NCBI RefSeq assembly: GCF_036173065.1
Contig: NZ_CP108041.1
Location: 1,364,001-1,428,000 of the forward strand
Origin: Rhodococcus sp. NBC_00297
GTDB taxonomy: Bacteria > Actinomycetota > Actinomycetes > Mycobacteriales > Mycobacteriaceae
Length of the DNA: 64,000 bases
Direction of reading: 5' to 3'
Program-made: the position numbers and the translations under genes
In this document: positions 9,164-17,104 of the stretch, piece after piece
Position numbering within the stretch: the first letter of the stretch is position 1
Layout: each line of letters opens with the position of its first letter
Notes under the pieces: model-generated
The model's input: the letters and a program-made list of their open reading frames with translations, nothing else
Told to the model about the DNA's origin: nothing
Database searches by the model: none

Positions 9164-10237
9164 TCAGCCCATGCAGCGGACGATCGCGTCGCCGAGGCTC
9201 CCAGTCGTGCCGGTACCACCCATATCGGGCGTGAGGGAGTCGCCTCCGCGTGCGAGGACCTCTTCGACGGCGGTGAGAATCGCTGCGGCAGCATCCTTCT
9301 CACCGAGGTGTTCGAGCATCATCGACGCACTCCAGATCTGACCGATCGGGTTGGCGACGCCACGGCCGGCGATGTCGGGAGCGGAGCCGTGCACCGGCTC
9401 GAACAGACTGGGGAATCGCCGCTCCGGGTTGATGTTTCCGCTGGGCGCGATTCCGATGGTGCCGGTGCACGCCGGTCCGAGGTCGGAGAGGATGTCGCCG
9501 AACAGGTTGCTCCCGACCACGACGTCGAACCAGTCCGGGTGGAGCACGAAGTTCGCGGTGAGAATGTCGATGTGGTACTTGTCCACGCGCACATCGTCGT
9601 AGTGAGCGGCCATGGCCTCGACCCGCTTGTCCCAGTACGGCATCGAGATCGAGATCCCGTTGCTCTTGGTGGCGGAGGTCAGGTGCTTCTTCGGGCGGGT
9701 CCGGGCGAGGTCGAAGGCGTACTTCAGAATTCGGTCGACGCCCACACGGGTCATCACCGTCTCCTGGAGAACGGTCTCCCTGTCGGTGCCCTCGAAGATC
9801 GTGCCACCGACGCTCGAGTACTCGCCCTCCGTGTTCTCCCGTACGACGTAGAAGTCGATGTCACCGGGTTCGCGCCCGGCCAACGGACTGGTGACACCCG
9901 GAAGCAGCTTGACCGGGCGGAGACTGACGTACTGGTCGAAGTGCCGGCGGAACTGCAGCAGGCTGCCCCACAGGGAGACGTGATCGGGGACGGTGTCGGG
10001 CCATCCGACAGCACCGAAGAAGATCGAGTCGAATCCGACGAGTTCGTCGAACCAGCCGTCGGGCATCATTTTTCCGTGCCGTGTGTAGTAGTCGGCACTG
10101 GCGTAGTCGAACTGTTCGTGGTCGAGGGTGAAGTCGAATGCCTTCGCGGCTGCTTCGAGGACCTTGATGCCCTCGGGTACTACTTCCTTACCGATTCCGT
10201 CTCCGGGGATGACGGCGATGCGATGAGTGGAACCCAT
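9164..10237 (-). CDS. Tartrate dehydrogenase / D-malate-type decarboxylating dehydrogenase
   Basis: 357 residues from ATG 10237, with AAAGGTAGG upstream. It belongs to the isocitrate/isopropylmalate dehydrogenase superfamily: IAVIPGDGIGKEVVPEG, RPVKLLPGVTSPL, VVRENTEGEYSSVGG (substrate Arg and the TEGEYS loop typical of tartrate and D-malate enzymes), KSNGIS, NLFGDILSDLGP (metal Asp residues) and EPVHGSAPDIAGRGVANP. Family knowledge: Mn2+ and NAD-dependent oxidation or decarboxylation of tartrate or D-malate to oxaloglycolate, glycerate or pyruvate. It lies 43 bases downstream of the GntR regulator on the same strand and next to a D-tartrate dehydratase, which supports tartrate over malate. 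Confidence 0.88.
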   Translation of the reverse strand: MGSTHRIAVIPGDGIGKEVVPEGIKVLEAAAKAFDFTLDHEQFDYASADYYTRHGKMMPDGWFDELVGFDSIFFGAVGWPDTVPDHVSLWGSLLQFRRHFDQYVSLRPVKLLPGVTSPLAGREPGDIDFYVVRENTEGEYSSVGGTIFEGTDRETVLQETVMTRVGVDRILKYAFDLARTRPKKHLTSATKSNGISISMPYWDKRVEAMAAHYDDVRVDKYHIDILTANFVLHPDWFDVVVGSNLFGDILSDLGPACTGTIGIAPSGNINPERRFPSLFEPVHGSAPDIAGRGVANPIGQIWSASMMLEHLGEKDAAAAILTAVEEVLARGGDSLTPDMGGTGTTGSLGDAIVRCMG

Positions 10238-10280
10238 GGGGTGCCTACCTTTCGGTGTGTGGGAGTCGCTGACGGAGGCG

Positions 10281-10976
10281 TCAGGCAGAGTCCTGATGGT
10301 GGGTGAGCTCGTCACCTTCGAGCGCGTCGATCGCTGCGGCGGTGAGGCTGTTCAGAATGTGCTTGCGTGTCAGCTCTCCCGCCGCGTGGCTGTCACCCGA
10401 GACGACGAGTTCGAGGATCTGGAAGTGCTCGTCGAGATCGATGGTGCGGGGTTCCGCACCCGGTGGCAGTTCCAGGCCCACCCGCCGATACCTGTCGGAC
10501 TTGTCCCACAGGTCTTCCAGCAGGTGGATGAGTACGTCGTTGTGGGACGCGAGGTACAGGGTGCGGTGGAACTCGCGGTGCGCGATCAGCCCCTCCTCCC
10601 CCCACTTCTGAGTCACCGGGACCAGTCGAGACGCCGCGGCCCGCATGTCGACGATGTCGCGTTCGGTGCGCCGCTGTGCAGCCAGTTCCACAGCGGTGGG
10701 GTCGAGCGACAGACGCACCTCGAAGAGCTGTCGCGCCTGAGTGGACGACATTGGTGCGATGCGCACGTTCTTGTGACTGTCGAGTTCTATCAGCCCCTCA
10801 CTGCTCAGGCGCCGCACCGCCTCCCGTAGAGGGGTGATGCTCATCTGCAGGCGGTCGGCCAGTTCGTACTGCGCCAGACGCGAGCCCGCGGGCAGAGTTC
10901 CCAGCAGGATCCAGCTGCGGAGCTGGGCGTAGGCGACGTCTCCCTTGCTGGAGAAGACATTCTGCGCAACGGCCAC
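10281..10976 (-). CDS. GntR-family regulator (FCD subfamily), likely tartrate-responsive
   Basis: 231 residues. A winged helix (DVAYAQLRSWILLGTLPAGSRLAQYELADRLQMSITPLREAVRRLSSEGLI, residues ~12-65) is followed by an all-helical FCD ligand domain: ARQLFEVRLSLDPTAVELAA, HREFHRTLYLASHN and DEHFQILELVVSGD. The D...H...H pattern matches FCD metal/carboxylate binders. It is divergent from the D-tartrate dehydratase, with a palindrome in between (11037-11057), and is co-directional with tartrate dehydrogenase. It probably represses the tartrate genes and itself until a hydroxy-dicarboxylate binds. Confidence 0.88.
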   Translation of the reverse strand: MAVAQNVFSSKGDVAYAQLRSWILLGTLPAGSRLAQYELADRLQMSITPLREAVRRLSSEGLIELDSHKNVRIAPMSSTQARQLFEVRLSLDPTAVELAAQRRTERDIVDMRAAASRLVPVTQKWGEEGLIAHREFHRTLYLASHNDVLIHLLEDLWDKSDRYRRVGLELPPGAEPRTIDLDEHFQILELVVSGDSHAAGELTRKHILNSLTAAAIDALEGDELTHHQDSA

Positions 10977-11036
10977 GATGGTCCGCCTCTCGACAGGGGG
11001 TTGTGCTCTCGGTCACGGCGAGTATAGCTTGGAAAC

Positions 11037-11057
11037 ATCTTATAAGACTTACAAGAT
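11037..11057. promoter_or_regulatory. Putative GntR operator of the tartrate unit
   Basis: A 21-base imperfect palindrome starts ATCTTATAAG and ends CTTACAAGAT. All positions are symmetric except positions 6 and 16 and the centre base. It lies 16 bases before the D-tartrate dehydratase start, in the 97-base divergent gap, and overlaps a possible -10 (TATAAG). It has the TNGT/ACNA-like half-site style of FadR/FCD regulators. Confidence 0.65.
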
Positions 11058-11073
11058 ACAAGAGAGGTCCACC

Positions 11074-12237
11074 ATGAAGATCACCTCCGTCCACGAGGGC
11101 ACCGTTCCGATCAGCTCCTCCATCCGCAATGCCTGGATCGATTTCAGCAAGATGGACTGCTCCATCGTCGCCATCGTGAGTGACGTGGTGCGCGACGGCG
11201 AGCCCGTCGTCGGGTACGGCTTCAATTCCAACGGCCGCTACAGCGCCGGCGAGATCCTGCGGCGCCGCATCATCCCGCGCCTGCTCGACGCAACGCCGGA
11301 CTCGCTCCTCGACGCAGAGGGCGAACTCGATCCCACCATCGCGTGGGACGCCATGATGAGCAACGAGAAGCCGGGCGGACACGGCGAGCGATCGGTCGCC
11401 GTCGGTGTGGTGGACATGGCACTGTTCGACCTCGCATCGAAGATCGCCGAGAAGCCGCTCTACCGCTGGCTCTCCGACAAGCACGGTGACGGTGCACCCG
11501 ACGACTCCGTGTTCGTCTACGCCGCCGGTGGCTACTACGCCCCCGGAAAGACACTCGCGGATCTACAGGACGAGATGCGCGGATTCCTCGACCAGGGTTA
11601 TCACGTGGTCAAGATGAAGATCGGCGGCGCCGACCTCGCCGAGGACCTGCGCCGCATCGAGGCAGTCCTCGAGGTGCTCGACGGTGACGGTTCACGTCTC
11701 GCAGTCGACGTCAACGGTCGTTTCGACCTGGCGGCCGCCCTCGAGTACGGCAAGGCCATCGAGCCCTACGGCCTCTTCTGGTACGAGGAGGTCGGTGACC
11801 CCCTCGACTACCGCCTGAATGCTGTTCTCTCCGAGAACTACTCGGGCCGCATCGCCACCGGCGAGAATCTGTTCTCCCTCCAGGACGCCCGCAATCTCGT
11901 GCGGTACGCCGGCATGCGTCCGGACCGCGACATCATCCAGGTCGACCCCGCGCTGAGCTACGGCCTGACCGAGTACCTGCGCATCCAGTCGATGCTGAAG
12001 GACCACGGCTGGTCCTCCCGCCAGTGCATCCCGCACGGCGGTCACCAGTTCTCCCTGCACATCGCCGCCGCACTCAAGCTGGGCGGCAACGAGTCCTACC
12101 CCGGCGAGTTCCAACCCACCGGCGGATTCGCCGACGGCGCCGTCGTCGAACGGAGCCAGGTGGGACTCACCGAGAGCCCCGGCATCGGGTTCGAGGAGAA
12201 GGCCGCCTTCTACAAGGTGCTGCGCGAGCTGCACTGA
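11074..12237 (+). CDS. tarD: D(-)-tartrate dehydratase (enolase superfamily)
   Basis: 387 residues. It dehydrates D-tartrate to oxaloacetate with Mg2+. The sequence resembles the characterised Bradyrhizobium D-tartrate dehydratase along its whole length: SSIRNAWIDFSKM, GYGFNSNGRY, NEKPGGHGERSVAVG with Lys99, VVKMKIGG with the Lys180-Met-Lys182 catalytic dyad, metal ligands Asp212 (VDVNGRF), Glu238 (WYEEVGDPLDY) and Glu264 (ATGENLFS), and His321 in CIPHGGHQ. All positions correspond to known catalytic residues within one or two residues. The start at 11074 follows AGAGAGG. It is divergent from its probable GntR regulator and upstream of a DASS carboxylate transporter. Confidence 0.92.
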   Translation: MKITSVHEGTVPISSSIRNAWIDFSKMDCSIVAIVSDVVRDGEPVVGYGFNSNGRYSAGEILRRRIIPRLLDATPDSLLDAEGELDPTIAWDAMMSNEKPGGHGERSVAVGVVDMALFDLASKIAEKPLYRWLSDKHGDGAPDDSVFVYAAGGYYAPGKTLADLQDEMRGFLDQGYHVVKMKIGGADLAEDLRRIEAVLEVLDGDGSRLAVDVNGRFDLAAALEYGKAIEPYGLFWYEEVGDPLDYRLNAVLSENYSGRIATGENLFSLQDARNLVRYAGMRPDRDIIQVDPALSYGLTEYLRIQSMLKDHGWSSRQCIPHGGHQFSLHIAAALKLGGNESYPGEFQPTGGFADGAVVERSQVGLTESPGIGFEEKAAFYKVLRELH

Positions 12238-12282
12238 CCACGTCGTGACAGCCCGAGGGCTCGACGCATGACGGAGGGGGAA

Positions 12283-12318
12283 GCGCTACCCGCGGGACCG
12301 ATACTCAGCGGGTAGCGC
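12283..12318 (+). terminator. Strong hairpin after D-tartrate dehydratase
   Basis: GCGCTACCCGC (12283-12293) and GCGGGTAGCGC (12308-12318) are perfect 11-base inverted repeats with a 14-base loop, 46 bases after the tarD stop. There is no T-run, so it is either a T-less actinobacterial terminator or an mRNA-processing/attenuation stem that sets the transporter level below tarD. Confidence 0.6.
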
Positions 12319-12614
12319 AGTCCGTTCCTCGCGCCCGGTAACCACTCCACAGAACGACGAGCCCCGTCGCTGGGCCCTGTCCCGCACTGCCGGAGTTTCA
12401 CCCTGCGCACCATCGAGTGCGTTCCGCACAGGTGTCTCCGCGCGCGACTCTCCCTTGCAAAGCAGATCGACAGTCACCGAACGTGACTCTGTGCGGCACG
12501 TGCTGTTCGGCGATCCGGGCACACAGCATCAGCACGATCGACTCGACGCCGGGTCACGACCCCGGCGCGTCACACGTAGCTCACGAACATTCGCAACCTC
12601 GAGAAAGGTACGTC
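12319..12614. other. Intergenic stretch before the DASS transporter, no gene seen
   Basis: With the hairpin before it, this makes a 377-base gap between tarD and the transporter. I see no convincing coding frame. Several in-frame codons precede the transporter ATG, but their composition is poor and the GAGAAAGG ribosome site at 12601-12608 marks the ATG at 12615. A promoter for the transporter may lie here, but I cannot point to clear -35/-10 boxes. Confidence 0.5.
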
Positions 12615-14303
12615 ATGTCAGCCTATTCGGTCCACCGGGTATGGGACGAGTTGTGGGAATCACACCGGCAGATCAAGAGATTCGTCCTCTACTCCGTCGG
12701 GAAAGGCTCGCCCAGATCCGAGTCGGTCGGCGTCCGTACGACCAGGAACTCGTCCACAACGACGTATCGACCGGACATGGCGCCGAACGAGGACGATCAG
12801 CCCCGTAGCGGGCCACCGGGTGGTTACACGACTCCCCGGCTGGTCGGCCTTGCTCTCGGTCCTTTGTTGTTCGCAGTGACTCTGCTGTTCTTCCAGTCGG
12901 AAGGTCTGTCCCGCGACGGCGTGGCCGTGCTCGCGGCAACCCTGTGGATCGGTACCTGGTGGATCACCGAAGCCATCCCGATTCCCGTCACGTCCTTGCT
13001 CCCGGTCGTGCTGCTTCCTCTCACCGGCGCGGTGGACGGCGACCTCGTCGTCTCGTCGTACGGGAACGACATCATCTTTCTGTTCCTTGGTGGTTTCTCC
13101 TTGGCCATTGCCATGGAGAAATGGGACCTCCACAAGCGGATCGCGCTGACCATCGTGGCGATGATCGGAACCAGCCCGCGGCGCATCATTCTCGGGTTCA
13201 TGATCGCCACCGCGTTCCTGTCGATGTGGGTCTCCAACACCGCGGCCACGATGATGATGATCCCAGTCGGTCTCGCTGTGGCCTATCAGGCTGCGCAGGC
13301 GCTCCGCGACGGCGAGCATGTTGACGAGATTCCGAAATTCGAGAAGTGCATCGTCTTCTGCATCGGGTATGCCGCGACGATCGGCGGGCTCGGCACGCTC
13401 ATCGGAACTCCTCCGCTCGCCGTACTCGCCGCAGTGTCGGGCGAACTGTTCGGGCAGACCATCAGTTTCGGCTCGTGGATGCTGTTCGGAGTGCCGATCG
13501 TCGTTCTACTCCTGGCGTTCGCGTGGTTCTACCTGACGTTCGTCACCTATCGATTCGGGTTCACCGAGCTTCCCGGTGGGAAGAACGTGATCCTGGAAGA
13601 ACGACGACAGCTCGGAGTTCTCAGCTACGAGGAGAAGATCGTCCTGGCGATCTTCGTCGGCACCGCGTTCATGTGGATCACCCGAGGCTTCATCTGGGAC
13701 GACCTCCTGCCGGGTATCAGCGACGGAGTGATCGCCGTCGTCGCAGCGATCCTGTTGTTCATGGTGCCGACTCGGCGCGGTGACCAGAGCCGAATTCTGG
13801 AATGGGAGGACTCCAAGAAGATCCCGTGGGGAATTCTGGTTCTCTTCGGCGGCGGTCTGGCCATCGCCGCAGGGTTCGTGGAGTCAGGACTGTCGGAATG
13901 GGTCGGCGACCGCCTGCTGGTCCTCGATGGAGTTCACATCGTGCTGACTGTGCTCGTGGCTGCCGCGCTCGTCCTGTTCCTCACCGAGATCACGTCGAAT
14001 GCCGCGACGGCGACCATGATCCTTCCGGTGATGGCAGCTTTCGGTGTGGCACTGGGAGTCCACCCCTACGCTCTGATGATTCCCACCGCGATGGCAGCGA
14101 ACTGTGCTTTCATGTTGCCCGTGGGAACACCGCCGAACGCGGTGATGTTCGGAACCGGCAAGATCGCGATCATGGACATGGTGCGACTCGGTTTCTGGCT
14201 CAACATCGCCGCACTCGTCCTCCTCGTCGCTGCGACGTTCCTCTACCTCCCGCACATCTGGGGACTCGACCTGTCCGTCGTGCCCGCGGACTTCGACCAG
14301 TAG
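12615..14303 (+). CDS. DASS-family (SLC13) sodium/anion symporter, probable tartrate/dicarboxylate importer
   Basis: 562 residues. About 70 hydrophilic N-terminal residues precede a membrane domain with roughly 11-12 segments. Both family Ser-Asn-x signatures are present: SNTAATMMMIPVG (~residue 205) and TSNAATATMILPV (~455). The following LPVGTPPNAVMFGTG near residue 505 is the DASS signature end, and ITEAIPIPVTSLLPVVLLPL marks the scaffold. The family takes up C4-C6 di- and tricarboxylates with Na+ or H+. Its position between D-tartrate dehydratase and a hydroxyacid dehydrogenase suggests tartrate import. The long soluble N-terminal tail is unusual for the family and may be partly mis-started, but the good ribosome site supports 12615. 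Confidence 0.88.
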   Translation: MSAYSVHRVWDELWESHRQIKRFVLYSVGKGSPRSESVGVRTTRNSSTTTYRPDMAPNEDDQPRSGPPGGYTTPRLVGLALGPLLFAVTLLFFQSEGLSRDGVAVLAATLWIGTWWITEAIPIPVTSLLPVVLLPLTGAVDGDLVVSSYGNDIIFLFLGGFSLAIAMEKWDLHKRIALTIVAMIGTSPRRIILGFMIATAFLSMWVSNTAATMMMIPVGLAVAYQAAQALRDGEHVDEIPKFEKCIVFCIGYAATIGGLGTLIGTPPLAVLAAVSGELFGQTISFGSWMLFGVPIVVLLLAFAWFYLTFVTYRFGFTELPGGKNVILEERRQLGVLSYEEKIVLAIFVGTAFMWITRGFIWDDLLPGISDGVIAVVAAILLFMVPTRRGDQSRILEWEDSKKIPWGILVLFGGGLAIAAGFVESGLSEWVGDRLLVLDGVHIVLTVLVAAALVLFLTEITSNAATATMILPVMAAFGVALGVHPYALMIPTAMAANCAFMLPVGTPPNAVMFGTGKIAIMDMVRLGFWLNIAALVLLVAATFLYLPHIWGLDLSVVPADFDQ

Positions 14304-14348
14304 CCGCGAGTGCACGACACCACGACCGTTCCCGAGGAAGGCAACACC

Positions 14349-15308
14349 GTGTCCACTGTCCTCATCACCACCGACTACCTCCACCCCGGCGACGACGTCG
14401 ACACCTTGCTCCGTGCGCACGGTCACGAGACCCTCCACTCCCCCGCCGTCGGGCCTCGCCCCGACGGTGAGATGGCCGCGCTCCTCGCCGCGAGTGACGC
14501 TGCCATCATCGCCAGCGAACCCGTCACCGCCGCCATGCTGCGCGCGGCCCCGTCCCTCAGCGTGATCGCGCGCAGCGGAGTCGGATACGACTCGATCGAC
14601 ATCGAGGCCGCCACCGCTCACGGCGTCCTCGTCTGCAACACCCCCGGAGCCAACCGCCATGCGGTGGCCGAGATGACCCTCGCTCTGCTCCTGATGTGCG
14701 CGAGGCGGATCGGCGAGACCACCGACGGCGTGCGGCGCGGAGAGTGGCCACGCCACGACACTCGACAGCTACGGGGCGCGACTCTCGGCATCATCGGCCT
14801 CGGGCCGAGCGGACGGGCCGTCGTGGACCTCGCTCACGCGTTCGGCATGACCGTCCTGATCTCCACCGGCCATCCCGACCCCACACTCGAGGTCACCTAC
14901 CTCGACAGAACCACTCTGCTCCGCGAGTCCGATTTCGTCAGCCTCCACGCCCGTGCCGGCGGCGCACCCGTCATCGACGCCGCGGCACTGGCCCAGATGA
15001 AACCCTCTGCCTACCTGGTCAACACGGCCCGCGGATCGATGGTCGACGAGGATGCCCTCGTCGACGCGCTCCGCGACCACACCATCGCGGGAGCGGCGCT
15101 CGACGTCTTCGCCACCGAACCACCGAACCCGGACAACCCGCTCCTGGCCATGCCCACGGTCGTGGCCACCTCACACCTGGCCGGTCAGACCCGCGAGGCG
15201 CGCACCGATGCGGGTACCGCGGCCGCCGAGTCCGTCGTCGCAGCACTGGCCGGTCGGCCGGCCGCGGGTGCGATCAACGAGTCGGCGGTGGCGACGAGAC
15301 GACCCTGA
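14349..15308 (+). CDS. D-isomer-specific 2-hydroxyacid dehydrogenase (SerA/GyaR-like)
   Basis: 319 residues from GTG 14349, with GAGGAAGG seven bases upstream; ATG 14310 is the less likely alternative. The family hallmarks are present: VIARSGVGYDSID, GANRHAVAEMTLALLL, the NAD motif LGIIGLGPSGRAVV, NTARGSMVDEDAL (substrate Arg), FATEPP (Glu) and ATSHLAGQT (catalytic His). It reduces a 2-oxoacid or oxidises a D-2-hydroxyacid with NAD(P). In the tartrate unit it could act on hydroxypyruvate, tartronate semialdehyde or oxaloglycolate-related intermediates. It lies 45 bases after the transporter and is probably co-transcribed. Confidence 0.85.
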   Translation: MSTVLITTDYLHPGDDVDTLLRAHGHETLHSPAVGPRPDGEMAALLAASDAAIIASEPVTAAMLRAAPSLSVIARSGVGYDSIDIEAATAHGVLVCNTPGANRHAVAEMTLALLLMCARRIGETTDGVRRGEWPRHDTRQLRGATLGIIGLGPSGRAVVDLAHAFGMTVLISTGHPDPTLEVTYLDRTTLLRESDFVSLHARAGGAPVIDAAALAQMKPSAYLVNTARGSMVDEDALVDALRDHTIAGAALDVFATEPPNPDNPLLAMPTVVATSHLAGQTREARTDAGTAAAESVVAALAGRPAAGAINESAVATRRP

Positions 15309-15360
15309 GCCGCCGCCGGACGGGGCCCCTGGACCATGCAGGAGTACCCCCCGGTCGGCG

Positions 15361-16314
15361 TCAGGTCGACGAGCTCGTGCGGTCGACGGCGTCCGCAAGG
15401 CGGTCGAGCCAGTCCGCGTACTCGGCATAGGTGGTGGGACGCTTGTCGTCCCAGTCCAGAACATGGCCCGAGGTGACCGCAGGAATGGAACCGTAGACGG
15501 GTGAGGCGTCCAGCACCTCACGGCTCGCGGGGTACTCGAGAACGATGTCGGCAGGGTACTGAGCAACGTTCTCCCAGCTCACCGTCGCCCACGGTCCGTC
15601 GAATCCCGGACCCGCGAGACTCACACCGAGGTCCGAGAGCAGTCCCAGCACCGACAACTGTTCCGTTCCGATGTACACGGCGTCGGCGGCCGCGTCGACG
15701 GGCAGCACCGTCACGCCGGGATTCGCGGCCACAGCATCGCGCACCCGCTGTTTCGCCGCGTCGTAGTCCGCACGGTCGGATGCGATCTCCGGGGAGTCCA
15801 CGTCGGCGCCCAGTGATGCTGCGAGCGAACGGTATTGATCCAGCGTTCCGTCGAGCGACGAGGACGGGTCGATGCCCAGGAAGGGAGCGACGACGTTGAT
15901 CTGCTCGGCCTGCGCTGCCTCCCACCAGATCCAGGACGTGGGATCGGTCTCGGCGGAAAAGCCGACGACGAGGTCGACGCCCATATTCGCCGCCACCTCC
16001 GTCTCGAACACCGCATCCGTACCCACGACGGTCATGGAATCGAGGTCCGCGTCACCGAGACCCAGCCCGTTGGTGATGCCGTAGCCGTAGACCCCGGCAG
16101 GGCGAACACCGTAGTCCCACAGTGCGGCAGCCGAGTACGCGTCGACGACCACCGTGTCCGGCGGTGCGTCCAGCGACACGGTGTTGCCGAAGGCAGTGGT
16201 GTGAGACCACTCTTCCCCACCGGAACTGCTCCCGGACTCGGTGGAACACCCGGCGACAGCCAGAGCGAGGGTAGCGAGGAGAGCGCCGGCGCGCCCGGCG
16301 GACATGGTCGACAT
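15361..16314 (-). CDS. Iron-siderophore ABC transporter binding lipoprotein (second copy)
   Basis: 317 residues with a signal peptide ending in a lipobox, AVAG-Cys23, then a Ser/Gly linker. The mature class III binding fold includes VVVDAYSAAALWDYGVRPAGVYGYG, ANMGVDLVVGFSAE, SLAASLGADVDSPEI and a final YAEYADWLDRLADAVD helix. It is distantly related to the protein at 2397-3446, is likewise without a permease nearby, and is preceded by its own IdeR-like box. It probably hands ferric siderophores to an importer encoded elsewhere. It is convergent with the 2-hydroxyacid dehydrogenase gene. Confidence 0.83.
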   Translation of the reverse strand: MSTMSAGRAGALLATLALAVAGCSTESGSSSGGEEWSHTTAFGNTVSLDAPPDTVVVDAYSAAALWDYGVRPAGVYGYGITNGLGLGDADLDSMTVVGTDAVFETEVAANMGVDLVVGFSAETDPTSWIWWEAAQAEQINVVAPFLGIDPSSSLDGTLDQYRSLAASLGADVDSPEIASDRADYDAAKQRVRDAVAANPGVTVLPVDAAADAVYIGTEQLSVLGLLSDLGVSLAGPGFDGPWATVSWENVAQYPADIVLEYPASREVLDASPVYGSIPAVTSGHVLDWDDKRPTTYAEYADWLDRLADAVDRTSSST

Positions 16315-16323
16315 GTCCGAATG

Positions 16324-16342
16324 TTAGCGCAGGCTTACCTCA
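16324..16342 (-). promoter_or_regulatory. IdeR/DtxR-type iron box
   Basis: TTAGCGCAGGCTTACCTCA (plus strand) matches the IdeR consensus at 15 of 19 positions, with an intact AGGCTTACCT core. It starts 10 bases upstream of the binding-lipoprotein start (16314). That is the same spacing as the box at 2368-2386. Confidence 0.7.
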
Positions 16343-16352
16343 CTTCGGTGAG

Positions 16353-16565
16353 TCACCGTCTGCGTGAACGGCGGGCCCCTCCGAGATTGACGACCAGCGC
16401 AACGAGCGCCAGCACTACCGCCACGACCCACCCATCCGGGTCCACCGCGTGGACGAGGATAACGGCACCGAGAACGACGAGCGCAGCAAGCGCGACCACC
16501 CCGAGCCCGGGGCCGCCGAGCGCTGTGCGGGTGCGACGGTCCAGAGCACCGAGTCGTGTCCTCAC
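16353..16565 (-). CDS. Small two-segment membrane protein, unknown
   Basis: 70 residues from GTG 16565, with AGGG about seven bases upstream. Two hydrophobic segments (VVALAALVVLGAVILVHAV and WVVAVVLALVALVVNL) are flanked by basic ends (MRTRLGALDRRTR; ARRSRRR), which predicts a hairpin in the membrane. I do not recognise a family. It lies 76 bases downstream of another small gene on the same strand and 38 bases before the siderophore-binding gene, whose iron box is squeezed in between. Confidence 0.55.
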   Translation of the reverse strand: MRTRLGALDRRTRTALGGPGLGVVALAALVVLGAVILVHAVDPDGWVVAVVLALVALVVNLGGARRSRRR

Positions 16566-16641
16566 ACGTCGACCCTACGACGTCGAGTCCACCGCACCGG
16601 ATCGCGTCGATCCCGTTCGCGGAGGTTCCAGAGTTCGGATC

Positions 16642-16878
16642 TCAGGCCAGCGCGAACCGGGTGCGCAAATTTTGCGTCTGCCGGTGCAGCTCTCGCAGAG
16701 TCCGCTTGTGTGTCGCGGCCTGCTGCTCGTGCCACGTACCGGTGGGCGCGTCCCCCCTGGCCCGAGCTTCTGCGGCGAGCCGACGCGCGTCCTCGAGTTG
16801 AACCGATACGGTCGCGATCTCGTCGTCCAGCGCCGCGAGAAACACCCGCGCCTGCGCCACGTCCGAATCGTCCGCCAC
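16642..16878 (-). CDS. Small helical/coiled-coil protein, unknown
   Basis: 78 residues from GTG 16878, with a good GGAGG ribosome site seven bases upstream. The sequence is charged and almost all helix-forming: ARVFLAALDDEIATVSVQLEDARRLAAEARARG, then HEQQAATHKRTLRELHRQTQNLRTRFA. That gives two antiparallel helices with a short TGTW turn. No family is recognised. It is probably transcribed with the small membrane protein that follows. Confidence 0.6.
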   Translation of the reverse strand: MADDSDVAQARVFLAALDDEIATVSVQLEDARRLAAEARARGDAPTGTWHEQQAATHKRTLRELHRQTQNLRTRFALA

Positions 16879-16977
16879 CCCGGTTCGCCTCCATCGTCAT
16901 CGACCGTGCCGGTCCAGTCACTCACGATAGCGAGCCGAGCCTGCTGCCACACCCCTCACAACTCCCGTGTGGCGGAC

Positions 16978-17024
16978 GATCCGGTGCAGTGAACCGTGTC
17001 CAGCACGGTCAGCTGCACCGGATC
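16978..17024. repeat. Long near-perfect stem-loop in a divergent gap
   Basis: The outer arms GATCCGGTGCAG and CTGCACCGGATC (16978-16989, 17013-17024) pair perfectly over 12 bases. A 3x3 internal loop separates them from a second perfect 6-base stem (ACCGTG 16993-16998, CACGGT 17004-17009) around a 5-base loop, TCCAG. It lies upstream of both the coiled-coil gene (minus) and the VOC gene (plus), so it is not a normal 3' terminator. It may be an operator, a cruciform, or a structured 5' leader of the VOC gene. Confidence 0.6.
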
Positions 17025-17104
17025 ACGCACAGCGGTCGCGTGGTCGATGAGTTCCCGACCTCGCGCCGGTCCACATCAGTGACATCCGACGAGAGGACGA
17101 GCCC

